Positions 15,071 to 24,337 of a stretch of DNA of 64,000 nucleotides are shown in pieces. The notes below the pieces were generated by a model that worked only from the letters and a program-made list of their open reading frames with translations, was not told the DNA's origin and made no database searches. The translations under genes were made by a program, and so were the position numbers. Where the stretch lies: the NCBI GenBank assembly GCA_035528415.1, contig DATKYQ010000027.1, forward strand, positions 1-64,000. Reading direction: 5' to 3'. This DNA comes from DATKYQ01 sp035528415 (GTDB lineage Bacteria > Myxococcota > B64-G9). Positions within the stretch are counted from its first letter, which is position 1. Every line of letters starts with the position of its first letter.

Positions 15071-16742
15071 ACGCCTGGCGCCGGGGTTGCTTGCAACAAT
15101 CGGCCTTTTGACCGGGCTGCGCTTCAGGTTGTTTGCCAGGCGCCTGACGGGACGCGGCCTGGTAGGCACATTTATGGCGCTGCTGTTTGCGCTGGGGATA
15201 TCGCTGGGGTTGGGGGTCGGTGCCTACCTGCTGTTCGGGGCGCTACCGCAGATTGCCTCAAGCCCTGTCTGGATGGCCTTCGCTTTAAGCATGTTCGTCT
15301 TCCTGGTGAGTCTCTTCTGGGTCATCTGGCCGGTGATCGCCGCGCAGGTCGACGAGGCCTACGAGCTGGGGCGTTTCTTCTGCTACCCGGTGCGCCCGTT
15401 GCGTCTGTATCTGGTGCAGACGCTGGCCGCGCTTTTCGAGCCTTCGGTGTTGTTCTTTTATCCGGCCATAATCGGCGCGGGCATCGGGCTTTCTCAAACG
15501 CTTGCGCCCGGATGGGCCGCTACGCTGGGACTGATGAGCGCCTATGTTTTTATGAATGTGGCCTGCGGCCGCTGTCTGCAGAACATGTTTCTGAACCTGA
15601 TGACCTCCAGGCGCTCGGGTGAGTTTTTATTTGCCGCCTTCCTCGCGTTTCTGGGACTGGCCGCCTTCATTCCGCCGGTCGATGCCTCCTGGCTCTTCGG
15701 GCGCCTGGGTGCATTCGGTTCGACGCCGCAGGACATGGCCTTGCTGGTCAATACGGCAAGGGCTCTGGGAAGTACGCCGCCGGGCTGGCTGGCGGTAGGC
15801 CTGGCGGCGGCCCGGGCCGCGGAGCCACGCGCGTTGTACTCCTCGGCGGCGCTGATGCTGTCCGTGGGCGGTGCGGCCTGGCTGCTCGGGCTGTGGCTGC
15901 TGAAGCGTTTCTACCGCGGCGGCAAGGGTTTCAGGCTGCTGCCGTCGCGCGCCCGGCGGAAGGATCCCCGCGCCTGGGCGAGCGCCGGAATCAAGCCGGC
16001 CTTCATTTCAGACACTCTCTGGGCGATCTTCACAAAGGAGCTGCGCACCCTGTTCCGCAATCCCAAAGCCCGCCTGCTCTTCGCCGTGCCTTTCTTTCTG
16101 TTGATCCTGCTGAAAGTGATCGGCGCGCCGCAGTTGTTTCGCTACCTGTGGGGCGAGGCCTGGTTCGCGATGCTGCTTGCGGTGCTGGGTTTCTATGTCC
16201 TGGCCGTGCTTGCCGGGCAGTTCTTCTCCAACGGCTTCGGATACGACGGTTATGGCGTCCGGCAAGTGTTCCTCTTGCCCGCGAGTCTGCGGCACTGGCT
16301 CATCGGCCGGAACCTGGCCCACGGACTTCTGGCATTGGTGCAGTTCATCGGTCTGGGCATCTTGTTGTTTGTCTTCGTCCCCGGCGCCCCGCAGCGGGGT
16401 TTGGCCTTGCCGTTCCTGGCGTTTCCCTTCGGGCTATTGGTGGCCCTGGGTGCCGGCAACCTGTTGTCGATTCACAACCCGCGCAGGTTCCATTTCGACC
16501 TCTCACGCCGCGATCGCCCGGTGGGCGCGAGCTTCGCCTGGATGCTCGTGACGTTGGGCGCCTGCCTGGTGCTGGTGATGGCCGCCATGGGAATCTCGGG
16601 CGGTTCCCCTGCGCTGTTATGGCTGACCATGGCCGCGCTGCCGCCCGTGGGCTTTTTTTTCTATATGTTATTGCTGCCGCGAGCACGGCGCCGACTGTCG
16701 GCCGAACAAGAGAGAATCATCGAGGTCATCACCGCGGGCTAA
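15063..16742 (+). CDS. ABC exporter membrane subunit
   Basis: 559 residues. The GTG at 15063 overlaps the stop of the ATPase (GTGGCTGA), so the pair is coupled. About 12 hydrophobic segments are arranged in two halves separated by a cytosolic stretch near residues 280-320 that contains IFTKELRTLFRNPKARLLF, a motif seen in putative ABC exporters of the ABC-2 type. The substrate is unknown. The 3' end overlaps the convergent fabK by 14 bases. Confidence 0.8.
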   Translation: MAERLAPGLLATIGLLTGLRFRLFARRLTGRGLVGTFMALLFALGISLGLGVGAYLLFGALPQIASSPVWMAFALSMFVFLVSLFWVIWPVIAAQVDEAYELGRFFCYPVRPLRLYLVQTLAALFEPSVLFFYPAIIGAGIGLSQTLAPGWAATLGLMSAYVFMNVACGRCLQNMFLNLMTSRRSGEFLFAAFLAFLGLAAFIPPVDASWLFGRLGAFGSTPQDMALLVNTARALGSTPPGWLAVGLAAARAAEPRALYSSAALMLSVGGAAWLLGLWLLKRFYRGGKGFRLLPSRARRKDPRAWASAGIKPAFISDTLWAIFTKELRTLFRNPKARLLFAVPFFLLILLKVIGAPQLFRYLWGEAWFAMLLAVLGFYVLAVLAGQFFSNGFGYDGYGVRQVFLLPASLRHWLIGRNLAHGLLALVQFIGLGILLFVFVPGAPQRGLALPFLAFPFGLLVALGAGNLLSIHNPRRFHFDLSRRDRPVGASFAWMLVTLGACLVLVMAAMGISGGSPALLWLTMAALPPVGFFFYMLLLPRARRRLSAEQERIIEVITAG

Positions 16743-17682
16743 GATCCGGCAAGGTAGCGCGCGCCTCCCGGTACTCCGTCACCAGGCGCTCGATCACCTC
16801 TGCGCAACTGGGCAGGTCGTCTATCATACCGGCCGCCTGTCCGATCTCGAGCACGCCTTCTTCCAGATCGCCTGCGAACATGCCCCTCTGCGGGCGGCCT
16901 TCTCCCAGCATGGCCAGCAATTCGTCGCCGGAGGCCCCGCGGGCCTCGGCCACGCGAAGCTTTTCGCGAAACGGGTTTTCCAGCATGCGCATCGGAGAAA
17001 GCTTTTTCAGCACCGCCAGGGTGGCGGCGGCCCCAGCCTCGAGGCAACGCCGCTTGAAGTCGGGGTGGGCGGAACTTTCCAGAGTCAGCGCGAAGCGGGT
17101 GCCGATTTGCACTCCGGCCGCGCCAAGGGCCAGGGCGGCCGCCATCTGCCTGCCGCAGGCGATGCCGCCTGCGGCGATGACCGGGATGGAAACTCGCGTT
17201 GCCACCTGGGCCACCAGCACCATGGTCGTCAGTTCCTCGTGACTTAAATGCCCGCCGGCCTCGAAGCCTTCGGCCACCACGCCGTCGACGCCGGCCCGCT
17301 CACATTTTTGCGCCTGGGCGGGCGTACTGACAACGTGCAGCACTATCGAGCCGTTTTCCTTGAATCGCGCGGTGTGTCTTTTGGGCGAGCCGGCCGAGGT
17401 GAAGACGACCGGCACCCGCTCGCTGATCGCCACCTCCACCAATCCCGGCGCCTGGGCGAAAGTAAGCGGAATGTTAACTCCAAAGGGCTTGTCGGTGGCG
17501 GCGCGTAGCTTGCCGATCTGACCGGCGAAAAGGTCGGCGTCCATCGAGCCGCCGCCGATTACTCCCAGGCCGCCGGCCACAGAGACGGCGGCGGCCAACT
17601 TGGCGCCCGAGCACCAGGCCATGCCGCCCTGGATGATCGGATAACGTATTCCCAACAGATCGGCTATTGTCTCCGCGGCCAT
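16729..17682 (-). CDS. fabK: FabK-type flavin enoyl-ACP reductase / nitronate monooxygenase family
   Basis: 317 residues from the ATG at 17682, with GGGAGG just upstream; the longer in-frame start adds an atypical Cys-rich leader. FMN TIM barrel: begins IADLLGIRYPIIQGGMAW, with GGLGVIGGG, VVAEGFEAGGHLSHEELTTM and VIAAGGIACGRQMAAALALG followed by GVQIGTRF. EAGGH and the length fit FabK, which reduces enoyl-ACP with NAD(P)H in fatty-acid elongation. Nitronate monooxygenase is the alternative within the same fold. Confidence 0.82.
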   Translation of the reverse strand: MAAETIADLLGIRYPIIQGGMAWCSGAKLAAAVSVAGGLGVIGGGSMDADLFAGQIGKLRAATDKPFGVNIPLTFAQAPGLVEVAISERVPVVFTSAGSPKRHTARFKENGSIVLHVVSTPAQAQKCERAGVDGVVAEGFEAGGHLSHEELTTMVLVAQVATRVSIPVIAAGGIACGRQMAAALALGAAGVQIGTRFALTLESSAHPDFKRRCLEAGAAATLAVLKKLSPMRMLENPFREKLRVAEARGASGDELLAMLGEGRPQRGMFAGDLEEGVLEIGQAAGMIDDLPSCAEVIERLVTEYREARATLPDLSPR

Positions 17683-17772
17683 GCCGCCTCCCGACGATTT
17701 ACCGTAACGCAAGCATTTTGTAACACTGCCGGCGAATTGACAAGCAACCTGCATGTGCATACCTTGTTTTCG

Positions 17773-18816
17773 ATGAACGCCACGCTGCAAACCTTGTTGC
17801 AGGTCCTGCTTGAGGCCGCCGGGATCAGCCTGTTCGTGTTTCTAATGATGGTGGTGGTGGACTACTTCAACATCCTCACCCGTGGGCGACTGACGACGGT
17901 CTTGCGGGGAAGGGGGAACAGACAGTACTTGCTGTCTAGCCTGCTGGGGGCCGTGCCCGGTTGCCTGGGGTCCTTCCTGTCTGTGACCTTGTACATCCGC
18001 GGGATGCTGGGGCTTGGTGCCATGGTGGGTTGCTTCGTCGCCTCCTCGGGCGACGCGGCCTTCGTCATGCTGGCGAAGTTTCCGCGCACGGCCCTTGCGC
18101 TTTTCGCCATCCTGTTCGTGGTCGGAGTCATTTACGGCTGGCTGGTGGACAAGTTGGCCGGTCGGCTGGGCATCGTCGCCTGTGCCGAGTGTCGCGAACA
18201 GATGCATCACCTGGGCGATGCCGACTGCCGGGTGTGGCCTCAGCGAGGTGTGGCCTGGCAGCTCATGCGCCCGAATCCGCCGCGGGCGGTTTATCTTGTG
18301 GTCATGCTGGCTTCGATCATAGCGGTGGTCATGGGACTGGTTGGTCCTGCGGAATGGGATTGGGTGCGCCTGGCCATCCTGCTGCTGCTTGGAGTCGGCC
18401 TGTTCGTGATTGCCACGGTGCCCGATCACTACCTGGCGGAGCACATCGTCCAGCATATCACCCAAAAGCACCTGCCGCGGATCTTCGCCTGGACGCTGGG
18501 CACCTTGCTGGTGCTCGCGTTGCTGGGTCAGTTCGTGGATCTCAAACAGGTTGTCTCGGGCCACATGGTCTGGGTGCTCGTGCTGGCCGCGCTGGTCGGG
18601 ATAATTCCCGACTCGGGCCCGCACCTGCTGTTCGTCTTCCTGTTCGCCGACGGCGCGGTGCCCTTCTCCGTCCTGCTCACCAGCGCAATAGTTCAGGACG
18701 GCCACGGCATGTTGCCGCTGCTTTCGGTCAGCGTGCGCGACTCGCTTACGATCAAGGCTTTCAACCTCGTACTGGGGCTGGCGCTGGGATTGCTGCTGCT
18801 GGGGTTGGGCTACTGA
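17773..18816 (+). CDS. Putative 10-TM heavy-metal exporter (ArsP_2-like)
   Basis: 347 residues from the ATG at 17773; an in-frame TTG at 17737 would add 12 residues. About ten membrane helices in two five-helix halves, with the repeated core motifs LLGAVPGCLGSF (first half) and ALVGIIPDSGPHLLF (second half) and the conserved SSGDAAFVMLA and VQDGHGMLPLL. This pattern fits the ArsP_2 / putative manganese-transporter family. A cytosolic loop has CAECREQMHHLGDADC, a possible metal-binding site. The 3' end lies 2 bases from the convergent PRC-barrel gene. Confidence 0.75.
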   Translation: MNATLQTLLQVLLEAAGISLFVFLMMVVVDYFNILTRGRLTTVLRGRGNRQYLLSSLLGAVPGCLGSFLSVTLYIRGMLGLGAMVGCFVASSGDAAFVMLAKFPRTALALFAILFVVGVIYGWLVDKLAGRLGIVACAECREQMHHLGDADCRVWPQRGVAWQLMRPNPPRAVYLVVMLASIIAVVMGLVGPAEWDWVRLAILLLLGVGLFVIATVPDHYLAEHIVQHITQKHLPRIFAWTLGTLLVLALLGQFVDLKQVVSGHMVWVLVLAALVGIIPDSGPHLLFVFLFADGAVPFSVLLTSAIVQDGHGMLPLLSVSVRDSLTIKAFNLVLGLALGLLLLGLGY

Positions 18817-18818
18817 GT

Positions 18819-19445
18819 CTATTTCCTGGTTTTCTTGAGGCTCCTCTTCGGGGTTTTCCGGGCTGTCGTTTTTTCATGGCGGGTTGGTGGTACAGCGGCT
18901 TTTTCTGCCCGTGAGATGGCGCCGGCCGTCTCCTGTACCGCTTCTATGCCGAACACGCGGGATAAAAAGCCCGCTTTGTTTCGCGGCGCGACCTGCACGC
19001 GTGTGGCCGAGTCGGCCCGCAGTATGATGGCATCCTCGCCGAAAACCGCTTGGCGGGGATCGATCTCGACAACGCGCTTTTCAGACAGGCTGATCTCGCT
19101 CACGACCCAGTCTGAACCGATCTCGACGTCGACCAGCGAGCCGAGGATCTTGCCGCTCTTGGTAGCCACCTGCATGCCCATCATGTCCTTCAGGCTGCGG
19201 CCGACCGGGTTCTTGGCCTTGCAGGCGCCGGCCCGGGTGACGAAGATGACATTTTCGCCTACCTTCTCGATGTCGCGCACGTCGACCCAGCTCTCCTGGC
19301 CGCCGAAACCCGGCTCCTTGACCAGCATACCCGAGACGCGCTTCTTTCCCGGGTTGAGGAATATCTTCTGAACCAGGCCCATGGCCCGGCCTTCGGAAAG
19401 GGCCACCACCTGCATCCCGCGAATTTCATGAAGCTGTCGAAACAT
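18819..19445 (-). CDS. PRC-barrel protein A
   Basis: 208 residues. Two PRC-barrel-like halves: FRQLHEIRGMQVVALSEGRA at the start and DMMGMQVATKSGKILGSLVD at about 86-105. The C-terminus is a Lys/Arg-rich tail (RKTPKRSLKKTRK) that could bind nucleic acid or polyanions. No signal peptide. Paralogous to the next gene, which has the same plan and a similar basic tail. Such proteins occur in photosynthetic reaction centres, RimM and sporulation proteins; no specific role can be assigned. Confidence 0.75.
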   Translation of the reverse strand: MFRQLHEIRGMQVVALSEGRAMGLVQKIFLNPGKKRVSGMLVKEPGFGGQESWVDVRDIEKVGENVIFVTRAGACKAKNPVGRSLKDMMGMQVATKSGKILGSLVDVEIGSDWVVSEISLSEKRVVEIDPRQAVFGEDAIILRADSATRVQVAPRNKAGFLSRVFGIEAVQETAGAISRAEKAAVPPTRHEKTTARKTPKRSLKKTRK

Positions 19446-19482
19446 GCCACTCCTCCTTGTGGATCAGTCAAACCCCGATTGC

Positions 19483-20082
19483 TCAGTTGCGACGCGCGCG
19501 TTTTTTCTTTTTCGCGGCGGGCTTGCGTGTCTTTGTAGCTTGCTGTTTCTGTATGGCAGAGACAGGCTCTTCCGGACTGAAGACCCTCGAGAGAAACCCG
19601 CCGCCGGTCGATGCCTTGCCGCGGCGCACCTGATCGTAGGCGCCTTTCTGCAGCAGAATGGTGTCTTCGCCCAGGACTGCGTCCTTGTCGAGATCTACTT
19701 CGCCGCCATTGTCTAAAGCCAGCGCGACCACATCCCAGCCGTCGCTGTCGACGATCACGTCGTCTAGCGCTCCCAGGCGCTTGCCGTCCAGCGAGGTGAC
19801 CGGCAGGCCCAGCATGTCCCTGACATCCCGGCCGGCCGGTGCGTCTTCATGTTGGTTTTTCTCGGCGCCCAGGAAGACGACGTCTTCTCCGACCCGCTGG
19901 ATGTCCGCGACTTTGGCCCAGCGCTCCTTGGCGAGTCCGTGGGCCTTGTATACCAGACCGAGCGCCGCCTTGCGCCTGGAGTCGATCTGAAGCCTTTTCA
20001 CGGAGCCCAGCAGCTTGCCCTCTTTTTCCGCCAGGACCTCCATCCCCTTGAGCTTAGAGAATCTAAAGCGCACGGTACGCAC
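19483..20082 (-). CDS. PRC-barrel protein B
   Basis: 199 residues, same architecture as its neighbour: TVRFRFSKLKGMEVLAEKEG then VRDMLGLPVTSLDGKRLGAL, a GFLSRVF segment shared with protein A (there GFLSRVFGIEA), and a basic tail KPAAKKKKRARRN. The 37-base gap and shared strand suggest an operon and an origin by tandem duplication. Role unknown. Confidence 0.75.
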   Translation of the reverse strand: MRTVRFRFSKLKGMEVLAEKEGKLLGSVKRLQIDSRRKAALGLVYKAHGLAKERWAKVADIQRVGEDVVFLGAEKNQHEDAPAGRDVRDMLGLPVTSLDGKRLGALDDVIVDSDGWDVVALALDNGGEVDLDKDAVLGEDTILLQKGAYDQVRRGKASTGGGFLSRVFSPEEPVSAIQKQQATKTRKPAAKKKKRARRN

Positions 20083-20131
20083 CTCGCTTTGGTAGAAAGT
20101 TACCCTTTTATCACCGAAGGCTTGCCGGCTG

Positions 20132-20512
20132 TCAAGAGCCGTCGGACGATCCAGCGTAGAGCGTGATAGCAGCCTTTTTGTAGAAGACTTGCCCGTCCGA
20201 CTTGCGGGTGGCCTTGATCATCAGTGTTTGTTCCCAGCGGCTTCCGTCGTCCGTGGGCAGCGACTGGGGATCGCCGCCGTCATCCAGGCTGAAGGCCGCC
20301 TGCCAGGACTTGTCATCCGTGGCGTCGTTGTCTGGCACATCGGCCACGCTCACGCTACAGTCGTCGATGGTCGTGCCGGCCAACTCAATCGAACTTATCA
20401 GGAAAGTGGGATTCTGCTGGCCGCCGTCCTCGGGATAGATTGTGCCCGTGCAGCCTGTGGACATAAAGGACGCTGCGAGCGCCAAGAGAAAGAGACTCCA
20501 ACTCGTCTTCAT
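20132..20512 (-). CDS. Lipoprotein, unknown
   Basis: 126 residues. Signal peptide WSLFLLALAASFMSTGC with a good lipobox (STGC). The mature part is a small Asp-rich beta domain (SSIELAGTTIDDCSVSVADV). It starts 13 bases after the stop of the giant modular protein on the same strand, so it may be exported and act with it. Confidence 0.7.
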   Translation of the reverse strand: MKTSWSLFLLALAASFMSTGCTGTIYPEDGGQQNPTFLISSIELAGTTIDDCSVSVADVPDNDATDDKSWQAAFSLDDGGDPQSLPTDDGSRWEQTLMIKATRKSDGQVFYKKAAITLYAGSSDGS

Positions 20513-20525
20513 TCACGCCTCCCTG

Positions 20526-23500
20526 CTACGGCTCCAGGTACAGGTGACTGTAAGTTGCGCCCGTTTGTTTATCGGTGATCTGCAGCAATTTGGGCACCAG
20601 GTCTCCCTCTTCCACCTTGACCACAAAGAGCCGGTTTTGCAAGTCGCTGGCCCTCAAGATGGCCGTAAAATATCCTGGGTCGGTCGACCACTCTGGAAAC
20701 TCCCACTCCGTCATACCCTGGGGCAGGCGGAACTCGGATGTCTGCCGGAAGTCATCGCTTACGGCCGTGTAGGAGAAGATGCGCACGTAGTCGTGGGGTA
20801 TCACCAGGCACATCAAGCGGGCGCTGTCGTCGGGGGCCATCGATCCATTGCATGTCTGGTGGTCGGCGACGGCGCCGCCTAGCAAGAAGAATTTTTCAGT
20901 GGGGTAGTCTTTCTGGTTGGCGACATCGTAGGCCCACAGGTTCTCATAGACTTGCCCCAGCCAGTCGAGTCCCTTGTCGGGGCCGGCATCCATGGCCCGG
21001 GAACACAGCTCGACCGGATCTCCCAGGGGGCTAACGCCGCCAAGGGTCAGCTCGAGCCTGTATGTTTTCCCGTCTGCGCCGTTTTCGCTCTTGTCGGACC
21101 AGTCGCAATAGACGATCGATTCTTTTCCGCCGCTGAAGTTGAAATAACCTACGTCGCCCACGGCAACCTGGCCGGCGGCGCTGCCGTCGAGTGTGCTTAT
21201 GAAAATGTTCTTGGGCCCGTTGGGCCGGCCCTGGCTGTAGACCACCCGCGTGCCGTCGGGGGAGATCAGCGGGTTAACCGAATCTTGCGATCCGGGCAGA
21301 GTCTGCACGGCGGGATCCTGCAGGCGGAAGTCGAGAACCTTGACGGCGCCTCCGGCGTCCACCCAGGTCAGGACGCCCGAGTGTCCGCCAAAGAAAGCCC
21401 GCAGATCCTCGGCAGACACAAGCAGGCCGTCGATCGGGGGCTGGGCGTCCTTGATCTCTAGCTGCATCAGGCGTTGACCGGATGCGCCGTCGCTCTCGAT
21501 TACGAGGTTTGTCGTCTCAACGCCGGGAGCAAGATCGATCTGCGCTTCGAACGTGCCGTCGGCCGATACCGGGAATGTTTTCCCGCCCACGCGCACCTGG
21601 GAGACGGCGCCCGCTCCCGCGGGCACCTTGCCCGTGATTTTCAGGCTGCCGACCTCGAGGTCGCCGGATGCAACCTGCTTGGGCTCGATGCTGAACAGTC
21701 CGGACACATCCTGTACGTCTCCCGCGGGTGTGCGCGCGCGGACCTCGGCCATTTCGCTTTGCGCATCGGGAACAGTCCACTGAAAATCGCCCCAGGCGGG
21801 ATCGCCCAGCGTCAGAGTGGCAACGGTATCGTAATTTGAGCCCCCGTCGAGTGAGTACTCGAGAACCACCGTCTCGACATCTGTGGCGTTCCAGCTAATA
21901 GACTGCGTGTCGCCGCCGGTCAGTTTGTCTCCAGCTTGCGGAGTCAGCAGGTCGATTAACGGGTTGCCCGAGGCCACGATGGTAAACAGGTTCGATTCGG
22001 CCCTTACGGTGCTGTCGAAGTAACCATGGATCATGATCCGGGCTTGATCGGTGCCCTCGTTGGGCACCTGCCAGGTGTAGTCGCCCCAGCCGGGATCGGC
22101 GTCGGACAGCGAGGGTACGATCTCAGAGTAGTTCGCGCCGCCGTCCGCCGAGAAGCGGATAGTAACGTCGGAAAGGTTCTCGGTCGTCCAGCGGATGTGT
22201 CCGTTGCCGCCGGCCTGCCACGACTCTCCGCCGGCCGGCGAGAGAATAGTGATCGAGGGCTGGTTGTTGGTCGTGATATTGACCGTCGCCGAACCCTGGT
22301 TGCCTGACGTATCGGTGGCCCGGGCGGTGATGGTGTGCGGTCCGTCGGCTAGCGCCAGCTCGTATATGGTATGGCTCCAGGCGTCGGTGCCGGCGGCCTG
22401 CTCCCAGGCGCCGCCGTCTAAGCTGATTTCCACCCGGGAAACTGCCACGTTGTCGGTGGCCGTGCCCGAGACGGCCACATCGCCGCTGAGTGTGGCCCCG
22501 TCCGTAGGGCTTTCGATTGTCACCACGGGATCCTGATCGTCCGTGGAGCCCTCGATGATCTCGATGCCCGTCTCGAAGACGTCGTTGCCCTGATCTTTTT
22601 CCGCCACAATCTGCAGGCCGTTGCCGTCCGTCACCTCGACCGGAAACTCCTTGACCAGTACCTTGCCGCCGCCGCCCGCGGCCTGCACGATGCTGAAGTC
22701 GTCGAGCACCAGGACTCCCTCGATGGTGTAGTCCATCGCCCGTCCGCTGGCCCCGGAGGCGTCGTAGAAGTGCAACCGGACAGTGTAGCTGCCGTCGGAC
22801 ACAGGGAAAGAGTAGGAGTGATCGAGATGGACGCAAGTCAGGTAGACATCGGCGGGGGCGGGGTTGGGCTGGGCGTTGAGGTCGACCGATCCTGAGAAAT
22901 CGTATTCCTGGCCGCCGCTTCGAAAGACATCCTCGTCGCCCCAGCCGGCGACTTGAGGCGTACCATCGCCGCAGTTAATGGCCACCGGCAGCGAAAACGA
23001 GACGACGCTGACGCTGACATCACGGGTGATTGGCCCGCCCGGCCCCTCGGCGGTCAGGGTGTAGGTCGTGTCGGCCGACGGAGAAACCAGGCGCGATCCG
23101 TCTGCCGCGACCGATCCAATGCCTTGGTTGATGGAAACGGCACTTGCGTTGGTCGTCTGCCAGGCGAGCGTCGCGCTGGCGCCCTGGACGATCTGAGCAG
23201 GCGTTGCGCTGAACGAGTCGATGCGCACCTGGTTGCTGGTGCCGGGATCGACCCAGACATCGGGAAAGAACTCGGCTTTCGAGTTGTTGGTTACCCGCAC
23301 CCAGTCGGTCACCTGGCTGAAGCCGGCATCCGCCTTGCCGAGGTAGATCTCGATCTGCGTCCCGCCGGCCATGATGTTGTTGTCGCCCATGGTGCCGTTG
23401 CTGTAGGGCCCGGTTATGGCCAGAAAGCGCGGGTTGTTCGACATCTTGGGGTGATAGATCTCCCAGCCGGCGATACTCGGGGCCGAGTGCAGATCCAGAA

Positions 23501-24287
23501 GGCGCATGGTTCCCGGCGGCCAATCCCACACCAGCCAGCCCCGGTGCGGGCCGTCGAAGATGCCCACGCGGTAGTTGGTGTCGGGGGTGATGGTGGTCCA
23601 GCAACCGGAAGTGTAGTAGCCGTTGTCGGGGATATAGATGTTCCCCCCGCCGGAGCCGTCGTAGGCCGGCACGGTCGCGCCGCACTGCGGCCAGGGCCAC
23701 GAGCTGGCGATGCGGGCACCGTCCGATGAGATCGACATCCAGTAGGCGCTGGTGTCGCTGTCGTCCCAGACCAGTTCGATCTCGCTGGTATTATCCAGGT
23801 TTACACGCTTGACGGGCAGGGGATTATCGTCTCCATCGCCACCCTCCTGGAAATAGACCCACTCCTTGGAATTAGCAGGATCGAACCAGACGGCACCGGC
23901 GAAGCCGGAAGCCACTTGGCGGATGCCGCTGCCGTCCCAGCCGCAGACGAACACCTTGCGTTCAACACGGTCGGAGTAGACGATGCGGTTGCCGTCGTGG
24001 GTAAGCAGAGGCTTGGTGTAGTCGTCCAGGCTGTTCTGTATTATCCGGATGGTGTCATCGACGGTGTCGTAACCCATCAACCTGAAAACATTGGCTCCGC
24101 CGAAGACATTGTCGCCCGCCGCGCTGGTATCCAGCTGCCAGACGATTCTGACCTGCTTGTCGCCGCTAAGCTGCAGGATGGTTCCGCTGATGCCGGCCTG
24201 TCCCCAAGCGGTACGCGGAGCGAGCAGCGCCAGCAGCACGAAAGCAGTCAGAGAGCAAAATTGTTTTTGGGATGTAGTCAATATCAA
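20526..24287 (-). CDS. Giant secreted modular protein: propeller, malectin, Ig-like modules
   Basis: 1253 residues. Signal peptide ending near TAWG-QA. In order: N-terminal beta-propeller (about 35-355); an Ig-like module opening RIDSFSATPAQIVQGASATL (about 357-430); a malectin-like carbohydrate-binding domain from PVAINCGDG to FETGIEII (about 433-575); a Big-type Ig domain from VVTIESPTDGATL (about 584-680); two GGESW/GGDTQ-type beta modules (about 685-880); a small beta domain; and a second propeller (about 950-1253) with YSQGRPNGPKNIF. Malectin binds diglucosides and other polysaccharides, so cell-surface or exopolysaccharide binding is likely. Unlike its relatives in this window it lacks a CTERM-like anchor. 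Confidence 0.8.
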   Translation of the reverse strand: MILTTSQKQFCSLTAFVLLALLAPRTAWGQAGISGTILQLSGDKQVRIVWQLDTSAAGDNVFGGANVFRLMGYDTVDDTIRIIQNSLDDYTKPLLTHDGNRIVYSDRVERKVFVCGWDGSGIRQVASGFAGAVWFDPANSKEWVYFQEGGDGDDNPLPVKRVNLDNTSEIELVWDDSDTSAYWMSISSDGARIASSWPWPQCGATVPAYDGSGGGNIYIPDNGYYTSGCWTTITPDTNYRVGIFDGPHRGWLVWDWPPGTMRLLDLHSAPSIAGWEIYHPKMSNNPRFLAITGPYSNGTMGDNNIMAGGTQIEIYLGKADAGFSQVTDWVRVTNNSKAEFFPDVWVDPGTSNQVRIDSFSATPAQIVQGASATLAWQTTNASAVSINQGIGSVAADGSRLVSPSADTTYTLTAEGPGGPITRDVSVSVVSFSLPVAINCGDGTPQVAGWGDEDVFRSGGQEYDFSGSVDLNAQPNPAPADVYLTCVHLDHSYSFPVSDGSYTVRLHFYDASGASGRAMDYTIEGVLVLDDFSIVQAAGGGGKVLVKEFPVEVTDGNGLQIVAEKDQGNDVFETGIEIIEGSTDDQDPVVTIESPTDGATLSGDVAVSGTATDNVAVSRVEISLDGGAWEQAAGTDAWSHTIYELALADGPHTITARATDTSGNQGSATVNITTNNQPSITILSPAGGESWQAGGNGHIRWTTENLSDVTIRFSADGGANYSEIVPSLSDADPGWGDYTWQVPNEGTDQARIMIHGYFDSTVRAESNLFTIVASGNPLIDLLTPQAGDKLTGGDTQSISWNATDVETVVLEYSLDGGSNYDTVATLTLGDPAWGDFQWTVPDAQSEMAEVRARTPAGDVQDVSGLFSIEPKQVASGDLEVGSLKITGKVPAGAGAVSQVRVGGKTFPVSADGTFEAQIDLAPGVETTNLVIESDGASGQRLMQLEIKDAQPPIDGLLVSAEDLRAFFGGHSGVLTWVDAGGAVKVLDFRLQDPAVQTLPGSQDSVNPLISPDGTRVVYSQGRPNGPKNIFISTLDGSAAGQVAVGDVGYFNFSGGKESIVYCDWSDKSENGADGKTYRLELTLGGVSPLGDPVELCSRAMDAGPDKGLDWLGQVYENLWAYDVANQKDYPTEKFFLLGGAVADHQTCNGSMAPDDSARLMCLVIPHDYVRIFSYTAVSDDFRQTSEFRLPQGMTEWEFPEWSTDPGYFTAILRASDLQNRLFVVKVEEGDLVPKLLQITDKQTGATYSHLYLEP

Positions 24288-24337
24288 GTCTCCCGCTGGA
24301 AATGATCCTTACTATACCACCATTTCCCGGCTTCTGC

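Noticed and set aside
22953..23729. 258-residue plus-strand frame
   Set aside because: Antisense to the giant modular protein; Arg/Gly/Val-rich composition typical of GC-rich shadow frames.
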